Source: Arthrobacter antibioticus (GTDB taxonomy: Bacteria; Actinomycetota; Actinomycetes; Actinomycetales; Micrococcaceae). Taken from it: 64,000 nt of DNA. Below the pieces are notes generated by a model that was not told the origin of the DNA, did no database searches, and worked only from the letters and a program-made list of their open reading frames with translations. The position numbers and the translations under genes are program-made. This document shows positions 44,998 through 53,343 of the stretch, piece after piece. The stretch is from assembly GCF_030063205.1 (NCBI RefSeq), contig NZ_JASISQ010000001.1:237152-301151 (forward strand). The letters run 5' to 3'. The number at the start of each line of letters is the position of its first letter. The stretch's first letter is position 1.

Positions 44998-45447
44998 CTA
45001 TTCGGTTAGAACGAACTCTTCGAGCTGGTTTAGTGCCTTTGCGTGCCCGTTTCGACTGCCCTCGATCATCCCGTCACCGACGAACGAGGTGACTTGGCTC
45101 GTGAGCCGCACCTCGGTACCATCGCCGTTAACGGCGAAACTCCATGTGACCACGCCCGCGCTGAGCGGCTCCTCAGAGGTCGCCACAGTCTCTGTATAGA
45201 CAACAAGCGATTGCGGCACGATGAGCGAGTAGTCAACGATGTTGATGAAATCGAGCGATTCGAGCGGGCCACAACGGTATCGGTCTCGACCACCAACTTC
45301 GAACGCTGCTTGTTCGTAGACCATTGCTTCGCCCGCCGGAACGCTCCACTGTGCACGCTGATTCGAATCAGCGAATGCTTCCCAAACCCTCGATAAATCG
45401 GCATCAAGTGTTTTCGTGAACTTCAGGGTTTCGTGAACGATAGACAT
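44998..45447 (-). CDS. SRPBCC (AHSA1-like) protein, 149 aa
   Basis: START/Bet v1-like fold: HETLKFTKTLDADLSRVWEAFADSNQRAQWSVPAG at the N-terminus and a long C-terminal helix NGHAKALNQLEEFVLTE. ATG at 45447 follows AGAGGAGCT; upstream frame is not conserved. Probably binds a small hydrophobic ligand or acts in stress. The gene stops only 22 nt from the junction at 44960. Confidence 0.83.
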   Translation of the reverse strand: MSIVHETLKFTKTLDADLSRVWEAFADSNQRAQWSVPAGEAMVYEQAAFEVGGRDRYRCGPLESLDFINIVDYSLIVPQSLVVYTETVATSEEPLSAGVVTWSFAVNGDGTEVRLTSQVTSFVGDGMIEGSRNGHAKALNQLEEFVLTE

Positions 45448-45629
45448 TCCAGCTCCTCTGCGATTATGTATCCCATGATGCCATTGGCGACCGTCCTGCG
45501 GCACGGTTTGGTATCCAATCCAAGGCAAATTGTCCCTATCCTCACTGACAAAGCCAGCCTGACCCGTTCCGTAAACTTTGGAGCGGATATCGACTCAGAG
45601 CGTCAGAGGATGAATTTGGCTGACTTATC

Positions 45630-45657
45630 GTTCCGGAGAATGTTCCCCAGCAGAACG
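45630..45657 (+). repeat. Junction motif
   Basis: GTTCC-GGAGAAT-GTTCC-CCAGC-AGAAC. Confidence 0.65.
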
Positions 45658-45692
45658 GCCCATGCAGACCCTAGGGCTCTTACTATTGGTGT

Positions 45693-46133
45693 ATGCCCAA
45701 TTCACTTCCTGCTTCTGCGCTCCCCTTGTCAGAAATCGAGCAGTCTCTCATCGGCCTGGCACGCGAGACAATCAATGCAACCACTGATGCCGGACCTGGG
45801 GACGAAGGTGTGCACACAATGGGCGCTGCAGTTCGAGCAAAAGACGGACGGATCTTTTCAGGCGTGAATCTGTTCCACTTCACAGGCGGTCCCTGCGCTG
45901 AGCTCGTCGCGCTCGGAGCAGCGCGCGCCGCAGGTGCGGCTGAATTAACTCACATTGTGGCCGTTGGAAATCATGACCGAGGCGTGAAAAGTCCTTGCGG
46001 GCGGGATCGGCAGATTCTTGTTGATTAATACCCAGAAATCCGCGTAATCCTCGATACTCCACATGGACTTGTGAGCGTTATTGCCAGCGACCTCTTGCCG
46101 TTCAGCTACGACTACTTTGCCGAGCAAGCCTGA
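45693..46133 (+). pseudogene. Cytidine/blasticidin-S deaminase-like protein with TAA stop
   Basis: The zinc-deaminase core is visible: GVHTMGAAV, FHFTGGPCAELVALGAA with the first Cys and catalytic Glu, and SPCGRDRQ, where many relatives have SPCGRCRQ. A TAA (46026-46028) follows QILVD; the frame continues YPEIRVILDTPHGLVSVIAS to 46133. The lost Cys may abolish zinc binding. Likely decayed, or a variant with truncated C-terminus. Confidence 0.75.
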
Positions 46134-46141
46134 ATTAGGAC

Positions 46142-46170
46142 GTCCTGTAAACGGGTTCCCTTACGGCCCC
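46142..46170 (+). repeat. Junction motif (8-nt spacing)
   Basis: GTCCT, 8 nt, GTTCC-CTTAC-GGCC. Confidence 0.6.
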
Positions 46171-46221
46171 GTCCCCACGATATGCACTGCCTTGTCCTTT
46201 GTCGGCAGATAGGTTGGGATC

Positions 46222-46656
46222 ATGCACAGTGTTTGGGATGCTGACGATTCGGGTGTGATGCGGTTGCCGTCCGGCCGATTACTGCGCGGCCGCGGCCTTC
46301 ATCAACCAATCCCCAGTGGAGCTACGCCCGACTTCGCGGTCTACCTTCTGGACAAGAGACCTTCCCCGTCCAAATGGGAAGCACGATGGGTGCTGTGGCC
46401 CGACTTTCGGCTGCCCAAGGACCGCGACGACGCGCGGGACGCGCTGCGTGAAGCCTGGCTTCGTTCCGAGAGAGAACGAGTCGAGATCGTTTGCGATGGC
46501 GGCCATGGGCGCACGGGCACCGCGCTGGCGTGTATCGCCGTGCTCGACGGCGTGCCCGCCGACAAGGCAGTGAAGTTTGTTCGCGAGCAATACAACTCAC
46601 GCGCAGTCGAGACACCGTGGCAACGCCGGTATGTCGCGCACTTCACCGCGGACTGA
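46222..46656 (+). CDS. Protein tyrosine phosphatase-like protein, 144 aa
   Basis: The P-loop CDGGHGRTG (Cys91, Arg97) is a CX5R signature and LWPDF (Asp61) fits the WPD acid loop. The chain is shorter than classical PTPs but has both catalytic elements in order. Likely dephosphorylates a phosphoprotein or nucleotide. One-gene unit. Confidence 0.8.
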   Translation: MHSVWDADDSGVMRLPSGRLLRGRGLHQPIPSGATPDFAVYLLDKRPSPSKWEARWVLWPDFRLPKDRDDARDALREAWLRSERERVEIVCDGGHGRTGTALACIAVLDGVPADKAVKFVREQYNSRAVETPWQRRYVAHFTAD

Positions 46657-46689
46657 CCCACTCGCCTGACGACCCACCTCAAGAGTTCT

Positions 46690-46716
46690 GTCGCACAAGC
46701 GGTTCCCGAACTGGCA
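46690..46716 (+). repeat. Junction motif
   Basis: GTCGC-ACAAGCG-GTTCC-CGAACT-GGC. Confidence 0.6.
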
Positions 46717-46737
46717 ATGAAGCCGTATTTGCAGAAC

Positions 46738-47022
46738 TTATGAGACTGAACTTGTGGGTTTAGCGCGGTTGAACCGGATTACTGCCTGATCAGCCAGAAT
46801 CGATAAGAGCATCCCAGAGCCGACAACAAGAAATGCCGCAAGCAGTCCGAGCATGGCACCAAACGTGCTTGAGCTACGTACGTTTTCGAAAGTCGCCGGG
46901 GACACCTCGGCTGTGAAATTGACCCAGAGTGCTGACCAAATGATCCACCCGACACCCATGCCCAAGCATCCTGCCACGAACCTGATCGAGCCCCGGATCG
47001 CCAACGCACTCATTTTTCGCAT
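46738..47022 (-). CDS. Small membrane protein, 94 aa
   Basis: Two or three helices (SIRFVAGCLGMGVGWIIWSALW; FGAMLGLLAAFLVVGSGMLLSILADQAVI). Not recognised. ATG at 47022 or 47013, with GGAGGTAA just upstream. Confidence 0.6.
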   Translation of the reverse strand: MRKMSALAIRGSIRFVAGCLGMGVGWIIWSALWVNFTAEVSPATFENVRSSSTFGAMLGLLAAFLVVGSGMLLSILADQAVIRFNRAKPTSSVS

Positions 47023-47083
47023 TTACCTCCTCCTCTGTTGGTTCAAAGAGTACCCGGCTTACCGAAGTATGAATGCAATCCCC

Positions 47084-47111
47084 GTCCCATATACCGTTCC
47101 CCCTGCGGGTA
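47084..47111 (+). repeat. Junction motif
   Basis: GTCCC-ATATACC-GTTCC-CCCTGC-GGG. Confidence 0.8.
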
Positions 47112-47346
47112 TGGGGAGCGCTGTGCAAACGTCTTCTGAAATTCTGTGTAGAGCACTTCTGACAAAACGGACGAGTGAACACGACTCCTGTCATTTGTGC
47201 ACTCGTCTTCTGAAAATGACACTCGCCGAGATCGGCGGCCTGCCCGAAATGCTGGCCTATGTCAGGCAGGAACGCTCGGTGGTATCGAAAAGCGAGCGAT
47301 GTGCTGGTGGCGAGCGTGCCAGCTGGTGATGGCAAGCACAGCCGTC

Positions 47347-47369
47347 AGCCCGTGGCAATGCCACGGGCT
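47347..47369 (-). terminator. Perfect hairpin at the 3' end of the propeller gene
   Basis: AGCCCGTGGCA and TGCCACGGGCT are perfect complements around one base, 16 nt after the stop of the minus-strand gene. No U tract; this is the I-shaped form common in high-GC actinomycetes. Confidence 0.6.
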
Positions 47370-47384
47370 ACTCGGCGCCCAGGC

Positions 47385-48242
47385 TCACGTCGCCTCAAGT
47401 CCGTCCACGCTCCAGTCCGCGCAGTTCACGACCTGCCCGCCTTCAGCCGTAATCAGGATCAACGTCCTGCCTCCGCGCATCGTCGCCGTACCGCTGACGC
47501 GGAGGTCCCAGGGACGTCGCTCCAGAACCTCCCCGTTGTTGTTGAACCGGAACAGGGAGTTATTCCCCTCGGGTGGCTCGTGGACCGCGACCCAGGTGTT
47601 CGTCACCGGGTCGTGGAGGACATGTCGGAAGTTCTCAGCTATCCTCGCTCGTTCTCGCCCGTCGGAGTCGAAAATGCGTAAGAGCCCGTCCACCTCGGTG
47701 ACCACCAGATGCTCCCCGTCGCTGGCCGCGCACCAAGCCATGTTCAGTCCGGTCGAAATTCGGGACCCCAGCGGATCCAGCGAACGATCCAGCAGGCGGC
47801 ACCAGCCGCCACCTACTGCAAGCGAGAGGTCCGAAGTCAGCGCGATCATCCTCAACACCCCGCGCAGGGAACGCATTTCCTCCCCGGTCGCTGCCTCCAG
47901 CACGCGAGTGGCCCTGCGGAGGTGAGTGACGACTACACGACCTCCAGTCAGCGCGGTCACGGCCTCTATGTTCGTGCGGCTGCGGTCCTGCCACAGCCGC
48001 TGTCCCGTTAAGTCGTATCCGCACACGCCATGACGCTCCCACGCGCCGGCCACCACCACGGGCTGCTCACCGGGCACCAGGGCCCCCCGCCAACCGCCAC
48101 CGGAGCCCCAGACCGTCTCGAACGTGGCACAACGCGCACCGCGCACCAGCGACCACACGTCCACGACTCCCTTGGGCTGGGCGGTGACCAGCAGGTCCTC
48201 TTCCCACGGTGGTGCGGCCACATCGCGAAGGTCAATCACCAC
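47385..48242 (-). CDS. Beta-propeller-like protein, 285 aa
   Basis: Repeating strands of the WD40/PQQ type: VVDVWSLVRG, VCGYDLTGQRLWQDRS, TRVLEAATGEEMRSLRG, GLLRIFDSDGRERARI, LFRFNNNGEVLERRP. No signal peptide, so probably cytoplasmic. No catalytic residues can be named. A perfect hairpin follows the stop. Confidence 0.65.
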   Translation of the reverse strand: MVIDLRDVAAPPWEEDLLVTAQPKGVVDVWSLVRGARCATFETVWGSGGGWRGALVPGEQPVVVAGAWERHGVCGYDLTGQRLWQDRSRTNIEAVTALTGGRVVVTHLRRATRVLEAATGEEMRSLRGVLRMIALTSDLSLAVGGGWCRLLDRSLDPLGSRISTGLNMAWCAASDGEHLVVTEVDGLLRIFDSDGRERARIAENFRHVLHDPVTNTWVAVHEPPEGNNSLFRFNNNGEVLERRPWDLRVSGTATMRGGRTLILITAEGGQVVNCADWSVDGLEAT

Positions 48243-48320
48243 GGAGCACCCACTACGAGCTCATCAAACATCATGCCGAGGACTCTGCCAGTGGATACGA
48301 TAGCGGTCAAGCCCGCGGAG

Positions 48321-48349
48321 GCGGCGTCAGACGTTCCCCTTGTGGGCCG
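48321..48349 (+). repeat. Junction motif (weak box A)
   Basis: GCGGC-GTCAGAC-GTTCC-CCTTGT-GGGC. Confidence 0.6.
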
Positions 48350-48394
48350 CGATTTTTACTCGATAGTTGATGTGTAGCCATGAGCAGTTGCGGG

Positions 48395-48712
48395 TTAAGC
48401 GTTTAGGATTCCGTCTGTGGCTTCTCGGAGGTCTGGGAGTGCGTGAGTGTCGAGATCCTCCATGAAATGGATGCTGGCGTATCGGTTGAACTTAATCCGT
48501 CCCGCGTCGTCAAAGATTCTAATGCTGCGGCGAATCTTGCCGGTGGGAAAATAAGAGTGCCTGCAAGTGATCTGCACGATGGTTTCGGGCCACTCACCGA
48601 TCACGTGCACGGCTGTGTCATGAACGCCATAGGCGTGCGGGCGGCTGCTCCCATCGACGGGATGCCAATAGGTGCCCGTGGCATCCAAAAATTGATCCGC
48701 CATCGCATCCAC
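48395..48712 (-). CDS. Hypothetical protein, 105 aa
   Basis: Not recognised. Reads GTYWHPVDGSSRPHAYGVHDTAVHVIGEWPETIVQITCRHSYF in a beta-rich fold and ends with a helix. Starts 9 nt after the stop of the upstream 262-aa gene, so they form a two-gene unit. Confidence 0.6.
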   Translation of the reverse strand: MDAMADQFLDATGTYWHPVDGSSRPHAYGVHDTAVHVIGEWPETIVQITCRHSYFPTGKIRRSIRIFDDAGRIKFNRYASIHFMEDLDTHALPDLREATDGILNA

Positions 48713-48721
48713 CGCTTGAAT

Positions 48722-49510
48722 TTACTGGGAGTCAGTCAAGCTAACGAGCGCCCAGCGTGTCCCTGCCACGTCGATCAGCGCCGGATCCTGGGAAGGGGCA
48801 AAGGGGTCAATACCCAGGTCGATTCGTTCCTGTGCGCCGGGGTTCCCCCATCCCCGGGGGATATAATCCCTGAATCTTACGTGCTCGGGCCATTGTGTGG
48901 CCGTGCCCAAGACCAGTTCCGTGCACCGGTGCTCATAGGTGAACCCGGAATCTTCGGGGTGCGAGATCGGCGGAGAGGGGTTCACGAACAGCACAAGCCC
49001 GGGGGCTTCCTCGCGTACGCCATCGACATACCGGTCGACGTCCATGGTTCGCGCCGGCTGCCCAGGGAAGTGGATGTGCAGCGTCGTTGGCGCAGCCCAA
49101 TTCACCGGCAGTTCACCGCCACGGTAACCGTTGTCGATTTCTTCGTAAGGAGAACTGCTCGTCCATAATCCGTCACGTGTTACGCCCACGACCGTCATGC
49201 GTTCAAAACGAACCACGCCAACGGATCCATCCACATCGATTCTTACCGCCACGCCATGATCCGGCGCCACCATTTCAGGGTAGCGATCATCGAGTACATC
49301 GTCATCGCCTTGATACACCACCCAGAGTGCATCAGGTGCCCGATGGACCCACAGATTAGGCGCAAATATTCCAATATCAAGCTCGGGCCACGTTAGAAAT
49401 AGATCCGGCCTACCCGTGCGACGAGCCAGCTCTATGGGGCGTCCCGCATCAATGAAAAAAGTCGTCTCACCAATCGTTACCCGTGGCAATGATGACATTA
49501 GGTCGGTCAT
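48722..49510 (-). CDS. Hypothetical protein, 262 aa
   Basis: Not recognised. Beta-rich soluble protein (RPDLFLTWPELDIGIFAPNLWVHRAPDALWVVYQGDDD) with a C-terminal half NPSPPISHPEDSGFTYEHRCTELVLG. Start at the ATG at 49510 or 49498. First gene of a minus-strand pair between junctions at 48321 and 49607. Confidence 0.6.
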   Translation of the reverse strand: MTDLMSSLPRVTIGETTFFIDAGRPIELARRTGRPDLFLTWPELDIGIFAPNLWVHRAPDALWVVYQGDDDVLDDRYPEMVAPDHGVAVRIDVDGSVGVVRFERMTVVGVTRDGLWTSSSPYEEIDNGYRGGELPVNWAAPTTLHIHFPGQPARTMDVDRYVDGVREEAPGLVLFVNPSPPISHPEDSGFTYEHRCTELVLGTATQWPEHVRFRDYIPRGWGNPGAQERIDLGIDPFAPSQDPALIDVAGTRWALVSLTDSQ

Positions 49511-49606
49511 GGCCCGATGCTAGCAGCCCTAACGAACTATCCCGCGAGTCATGCCCTCGTTTTGCCTACGCCATCGCCGTGATGACCCCGACAATCCAAA
49601 ACATTT

Positions 49607-49634
49607 GTCCCCCAGTAGGTTCAACCACTGGGAC
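49607..49634 (+). repeat. Junction motif (53-aa gene, copy 1, left)
   Basis: GTCCC-CCAGTAG-GTTCA-ACCACT-GGGAC. Box C and the following 100 nt are shared with the junction at 51057. Confidence 0.8.
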
Positions 49635-49741
49635 GAGGGCTAGGCCTGCTGGCCACGTCATGAGTGAGCCCATATGCATCTTGAAGCCATTGATGAACGG
49701 ACCACTTTCGATGCAGCTGCAGCATCTGACAGAGTGAGTCC

Positions 49742-49903
49742 ATGGATACCACCTGGTTACTTGTCGTCCTGATTCTCATCGTGCTGTTCGCGAGCATCAG
49801 CATTGTTGGTGCGCTACAGCGGATTCGCAACGCGAGCGAAAAACCACTCGCCATCCTGGAAAGTCAGACCGCTCGGCCGGATACTAACAACTCGTCCCGG
49901 TAG
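49742..49903 (+). CDS. Tiny membrane protein, 53 aa, copy 1
   Basis: One helix (TWLLVVLILIVLFASISIVGAL), then a basic/polar tail QRIRNASEKPLAILESQ. Near-identical partner at 51191. The ATG follows GAGTGAGTCC. Its stop TAG lies inside the next junction motif (GTCCC-GG-TAG). Function unknown; a regulatory or toxin-like peptide is possible. Confidence 0.8.
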   Translation: MDTTWLLVVLILIVLFASISIVGALQRIRNASEKPLAILESQTARPDTNNSSR

Positions 49904-49920
49904 AGGTTCATATTTGGAAC
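49894..49920 (+). repeat. Junction motif containing a stop codon
   Basis: GTCCC-GGTAGAG-GTTCA-TATTT-GGAAC. The seven-base spacer supplies the TAG of the 53-aa gene. Confidence 0.8.
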
Positions 49921-49964
49921 GCCACCGATAAGAAGGCTCGAATCCACCAATTAGGCAGCTATCG

Positions 49965-51002
49965 CTAAATGCTCCTGTCGTGGGTGCTGTCGTACCGCGT
50001 GGCGGACGCATCCTGCATGAGGGCACCGAACATCTCGGTTATGTAGACAGCGACACTCGCATGTTGGGCAATCAGGTCGGCGCTCGCGCCGAGTGCCACG
50101 CGCACTGGATCCAGCGCTGGCGTAGCTGGGTCAGCGGCGGCAGCACGCAACATTGCCAGGCGCTGTGGCCCGGAGGTGTAGCCGAGTTCGAACAGCACCC
50201 AGTGGAACAGATGCATCAGGGCAGTATCACGGTCAAAGCCTTCGTGCGCGACCATGGAGGCTCTCTCCTCCGGGGTGAGGTCGAACTCGCGGTAGATCGC
50301 CAGACCGAAGTCCGTGAGGAGCAGCCGGCCCTCCCGTACAAGGATGTTTCCCGGATGCACATCGAAGTGCTGGAACCCTTGTGTCTTCATCCATGTCGTG
50401 GCGTCGGTGATCTGGCCGATCACATCAGCGAACACGTCCTCCCCGGTGCCGTCGGTCAAGCTCCTGCGCACCCAAGCGCCCAGCGTCTCGGGCACGTATT
50501 CAAGAAAAAGCACCACGCTCTTGGACGCGTCCTTCATCGCGGTGATTTTTCTCTTGACCTGGGGCCAATGGGTCCCCCACTGGCGTTGGGGCACATCGCC
50601 GTCAAATTCACTGAGGTCTGCATCGCACTTCAGATCAACGACCCGCCATCCGAGCAAAAGCGGGAAGAAATCCGCCGCTCCTGCCTGAACCCACTCGGTG
50701 GTCGCTTGGTGTGCCGCCAATTCTCGCCCGACTCCGTGGGTAGGGCTTCCTATCCCGTAGTGGCTGACAAAGGGAAGCTGGACTCGACTGGAAGTGGTGG
50801 TTGGATCCGCCTCTTCAATGCTTGTGAGTGGGAGCTGTTTCACGAAGACGGTCGTTTCACCGATGCGGGCTGTCTTGGTTGCTCCCCCGATGCCTACGCC
50901 AACGGGCTCGGCAGCACCGATGAGCGTTCGCACGTCTTCGTCATCGAGGCCGGCGAGCACATCGGAGATACTTCGGGCTTCATCAGTACGTGCCGTCATC
51001 AC
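49965..51002 (-). CDS. Protein kinase-like fold, 345 aa
   Basis: The N-lobe has VGVGIGGATKTARIGETTVFVKQ with Lys55. The catalytic loop HFDVHPGNILV (residues 212-222) and metal-binding TDFGLA (230-235) are complete. The long insert and C-terminus resemble the APH/RIO/LPS-kinase group rather than classical Ser/Thr kinases. Substrate unknown. One-gene unit. Confidence 0.8.
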   Translation of the reverse strand: MMTARTDEARSISDVLAGLDDEDVRTLIGAAEPVGVGIGGATKTARIGETTVFVKQLPLTSIEEADPTTTSSRVQLPFVSHYGIGSPTHGVGRELAAHQATTEWVQAGAADFFPLLLGWRVVDLKCDADLSEFDGDVPQRQWGTHWPQVKRKITAMKDASKSVVLFLEYVPETLGAWVRRSLTDGTGEDVFADVIGQITDATTWMKTQGFQHFDVHPGNILVREGRLLLTDFGLAIYREFDLTPEERASMVAHEGFDRDTALMHLFHWVLFELGYTSGPQRLAMLRAAAADPATPALDPVRVALGASADLIAQHASVAVYITEMFGALMQDASATRYDSTHDRSI

Positions 51003-51056
51003 TCCACCCTAAGGGCTGGCCCTTGCCGAGCTGGGCACATCAGCACTCTTCCAACT

Positions 51057-51083
51057 GTCCCGCAGACCGTTCCTCATTGGGAC
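51057..51083 (+). repeat. Junction motif (53-aa gene, copy 2, left)
   Basis: GTCCC-GCAGACC-GTTCC-TCATT-GGGAC, with A and C complementary. Confidence 0.85.
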
Positions 51084-51190
51084 GAGAGTTGAGCCCACTG
51101 ACCACTTCATCAGTACGCCCACATGCAAGTCGACGCCATTGATGAGCGAACCGCTTTCGATGCAGCTGCCGGATCTGACAGAGTGAGTCC

Positions 51191-51352
51191 ATGGATATCA
51201 CTTTGTTGCTCGTCGTTCTGATTCTCATCGTGATGTTTGCAAGCATCAGCATTGTTGGTGCGTTGCATCGGATTCGCAACGCGAGTGAAAAAGCACTCGC
51301 CATTCTGGAAAGTCAGACCGCTCGGCAGAATACGGACAACTCGTCCCAGTAG
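51191..51352 (+). CDS. Tiny membrane protein, 53 aa, copy 2
   Basis: Same layout as copy 1: one helix (TLLLVVLILIVMFASISIVGAL) and tail HRIRNASEKALAILESQ. The leader and the gene are similar from junction to junction. Its TAG is also inside the next motif (GTCCC-AG-TAG). That two diverged copies both survive intact suggests the peptide is used. Confidence 0.8.
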   Translation: MDITLLLVVLILIVMFASISIVGALHRIRNASEKALAILESQTARQNTDNSSQ

Positions 51353-51369
51353 CGGTTCGGCTTGCGGGT
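51343..51369 (+). repeat. Junction motif containing a stop codon
   Basis: GTCCC-AGTAGCG-GTTCG-GCTTGC-GGG. Confidence 0.82.
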
Positions 51370-51511
51370 GTGGAATCCCGGTGCTGACGACTTCTGACGG
51401 CGATGTGTAGCCGGTTTAAAGAAAATGACAGTAGCGGTAAGGTGTTAGGCATTCGCTAGTCTGCATTTCGGCTGGCAACCACATCGGTCACATCGGTCTT
51501 TTGGGGGAAAT

Positions 51512-51772
51512 ATGTTGACGACGTTCATGCGGTCCGTGAGTGCAGATCCCGCCATTCCTGTACCCTGGATGGTGTTTCAGTTCGTAGTATCACTGGTGCT
51601 GGTCGTGTTGTTGGTCGCATCTTTGGTAAGCATCGTGCGGACTAAGAATCAGCCGCCAGCCCGAATCATCTTATGGGTACTGATTATTTTTCTCCTGCCG
51701 TTCATTGGTCCTATCTTCTGGTTTATCGGCAGACGAAAGGCGCCAGAGTCTATCCACTCACTGCCATCCTGA
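51512..51772 (+). CDS. PLDc_N-type membrane protein, 86 aa
   Basis: Two helices with the PLD-nuclease N-terminal motif: FQFVVSLVLVVLLVASLVSIVR, then LWVLIIFLLPFIGPIFWFIGRR. Such domains occur alone as membrane proteins of unknown role. GGGGGAAAT precedes the ATG at 51512. Confidence 0.8.
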   Translation: MLTTFMRSVSADPAIPVPWMVFQFVVSLVLVVLLVASLVSIVRTKNQPPARIILWVLIIFLLPFIGPIFWFIGRRKAPESIHSLPS

Positions 51773-51841
51773 ATCTAGACAAGGCACGGCCTCCACGACC
51801 CATGTCGCAAATTCGCTAGCGACGACACCCTCGTGCTCCTG

Positions 51842-51870
51842 CATCCGGTGAAGGTTCCGCCTACGGGCGG
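51842..51870 (+). repeat. Junction motif (GNAT copy 2, left)
   Basis: CATCC-GGTGAAG-GTTCC-GCCTAC-GGGC. Boxes A and spacer differ from the 34407 junction; box B onward is the same. Confidence 0.78.
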
Positions 51871-52619
51871 CGTCGCGCGGAATTGCTTTCTAGACGTTGA
51901 AGAATGGACGGGCTTTTGCCAGGCCGGTAACGACCAAATCCGCTGGTTCGGTCGGTACCCAATCTGAAGCATCGAGGCGAAGACGGTCGGAGACGATGGC
52001 TCGCCCGGCGAGAACGTCCCGCGAGATGCCATCGTGAAGATATCCGAGCTTACGCGAGACGCCCTGCGAACCAACATTGTCCTGGAACACCTCGGTCAGC
52101 GCGGTGACGGCTCCCAGTCCCTCAAAAGCAAGACTCAGCAAGGCCGTCCGGGCCTCAGTACCAATACCCTGCCGGTGAAATTCAAAGCCAAGCCACGACT
52201 CGGTTTTTACTTCACGCAGTACAGGAAAATTGCGTGCCTTCAGCGTGGCCATGCCTACTGGCTGGCCTCCTCGGAATACGCCCATTTCCAAGGCCCAATC
52301 CTCTCTACACCACGCGCCCCGTCGGCTCCAATGTTGCTGCATCACGTGAAGTGCCCGCTCACGAGGCGGAAAATTCGTCCATGGTGTCAGAAACGGCTGC
52401 TCGCCAGGTTCGTGTACGCCGTTGGCCGCGACCTGAGCCAGCTCGGATAACTCTTCATCGTTAGGACCGCGGAGTTCCAACCGCTTGGTTGCAAGCTTCA
52501 AGTGGGCGAGAGGCCAGTAATCGTTCAGCACTTCGCCAGTATGGCAAGCCTGCTGCCACCGGTTCACGTTGAGGCATGCGAGAACTCGCATGCCTCTTGC
52601 CGCTACTGTCCCGCAGGAG
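51854..52619. repeat. Duplicated GNAT unit, copy 2
   Basis: Partner of 34419-35184; same orientation, few scattered differences, bounded by junction motifs on both sides. Confidence 0.85.
51890..52531 (-). CDS. RimJ/RimL-type GNAT acetyltransferase, copy 2, 213 aa
   Basis: Same protein as 34455-35096 with few changes (for example GGQPVGMATLKARN and SRKLGYLHDG). Start at the GTG at 52531, common to both copies. The acetyl-CoA segment FHRQGIGTEARTALL is intact. No frame damage, so both copies could work. Confidence 0.83.
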   Translation of the reverse strand: MLNDYWPLAHLKLATKRLELRGPNDEELSELAQVAANGVHEPGEQPFLTPWTNFPPRERALHVMQQHWSRRGAWCREDWALEMGVFRGGQPVGMATLKARNFPVLREVKTESWLGFEFHRQGIGTEARTALLSLAFEGLGAVTALTEVFQDNVGSQGVSRKLGYLHDGISRDVLAGRAIVSDRLRLDASDWVPTEPADLVVTGLAKARPFFNV

Positions 52620-52634
52620 GTTCCGCATATGGTT
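52608..52634 (+). repeat. Junction motif (GNAT copy 2, right)
   Basis: GTCCC-GCAGGAG-GTTCC-GCATAT-GG. Confidence 0.85.
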
Positions 52635-52741
52635 GTAGGTAGTAGCTGGCCACATTGTCGTGGCAGTGCCGCACGTGTTTGGAGCAAGGAAGCGCACGAC
52701 GAAATTAGTTAGCCGAAGAGGTTGCCGAGGCTGATGGGCTC

Positions 52742-53173
52742 TTACGGATCTAAGACGAGAATGTTTTCCGTAACCTTGGTCCATCCAGGTTCTAGCTTTG
52801 CCGTATCCGAACCATCCGCCAGGAGTCTTGCCGATGACACGCCTGCTCCAGCAGACTCGACAATCTGACCAGTACCGGTATTCGGGCCACATCCCACAAA
52901 CCAATTCGGGGGCTCACCAGGTGGAACTACGGCGAGGCAAGCAGTCTTAGAATCATCGCTTTCCGCAACGAAATAGCGGACCCCATCACGGGTTGCCAGT
53001 AGCCGCGCGGTTTCACCATTGACTGGCTCTGGGACCGTAACAAATGCGGGCAAAGCATCTGCCGGCGTAGCATCACGGTTGAGTGCTTTGATTTCTGGTT
53101 GACCAGAACAACCACTCAGCAGAAGAACTGCAATACCCGCAGCAGCAACTAGCGAAAATGACGCACGTTTCAT
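52742..53173 (-). CDS. Lipoprotein, 143 aa, paralogue of 43374-43811
   Basis: Lipobox LLSGC with Cys22, then GVRYFVAESDDSKTACLAVVPPG and the shared ending. I chose the ATG at 53173 because GGGGGA lies 5 nt upstream. It is oriented opposite to its paralogue relative to the junctions, so units can carry the same gene type in either direction. Confidence 0.82.
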   Translation of the reverse strand: MKRASFSLVAAAGIAVLLLSGCSGQPEIKALNRDATPADALPAFVTVPEPVNGETARLLATRDGVRYFVAESDDSKTACLAVVPPGEPPNWFVGCGPNTGTGQIVESAGAGVSSARLLADGSDTAKLEPGWTKVTENILVLDP

Positions 53174-53259
53174 GTGATCCCCCATGTCGATTTCACTAGA
53201 CGCTACAGCAACCGTGTCCAGTGAACCAATGAATCGAACACGACGACGCTCAAGAGCGC

Positions 53260-53286
53260 GTCCCGGTGACCGTTCCCCTCTGGAAC
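53260..53286 (+). repeat. Junction motif with perfect B/C hairpin
   Basis: GTCCC-GGTGACC-GTTCC-CCTCT-GGAAC. Confidence 0.88.
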
Positions 53287-53343
53287 TGCCATGGCACGAC
53301 TTTCTGGCTCCCGCGTGCGCCTGAATCCACGGGCCGGTATCCG

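Noticed and set aside
47216-47329. 37-codon + strand frame after the 47084 junction
   Set aside because: Too short and unsupported; it could be a remnant, but no family or partner was recognised.
49607-49634. tRNA T-arm-like sequence (GGTTCAA)
   Set aside because: The GGTTC word comes from the junction motif; no acceptor stem, D arm or anticodon arm can be built around it.
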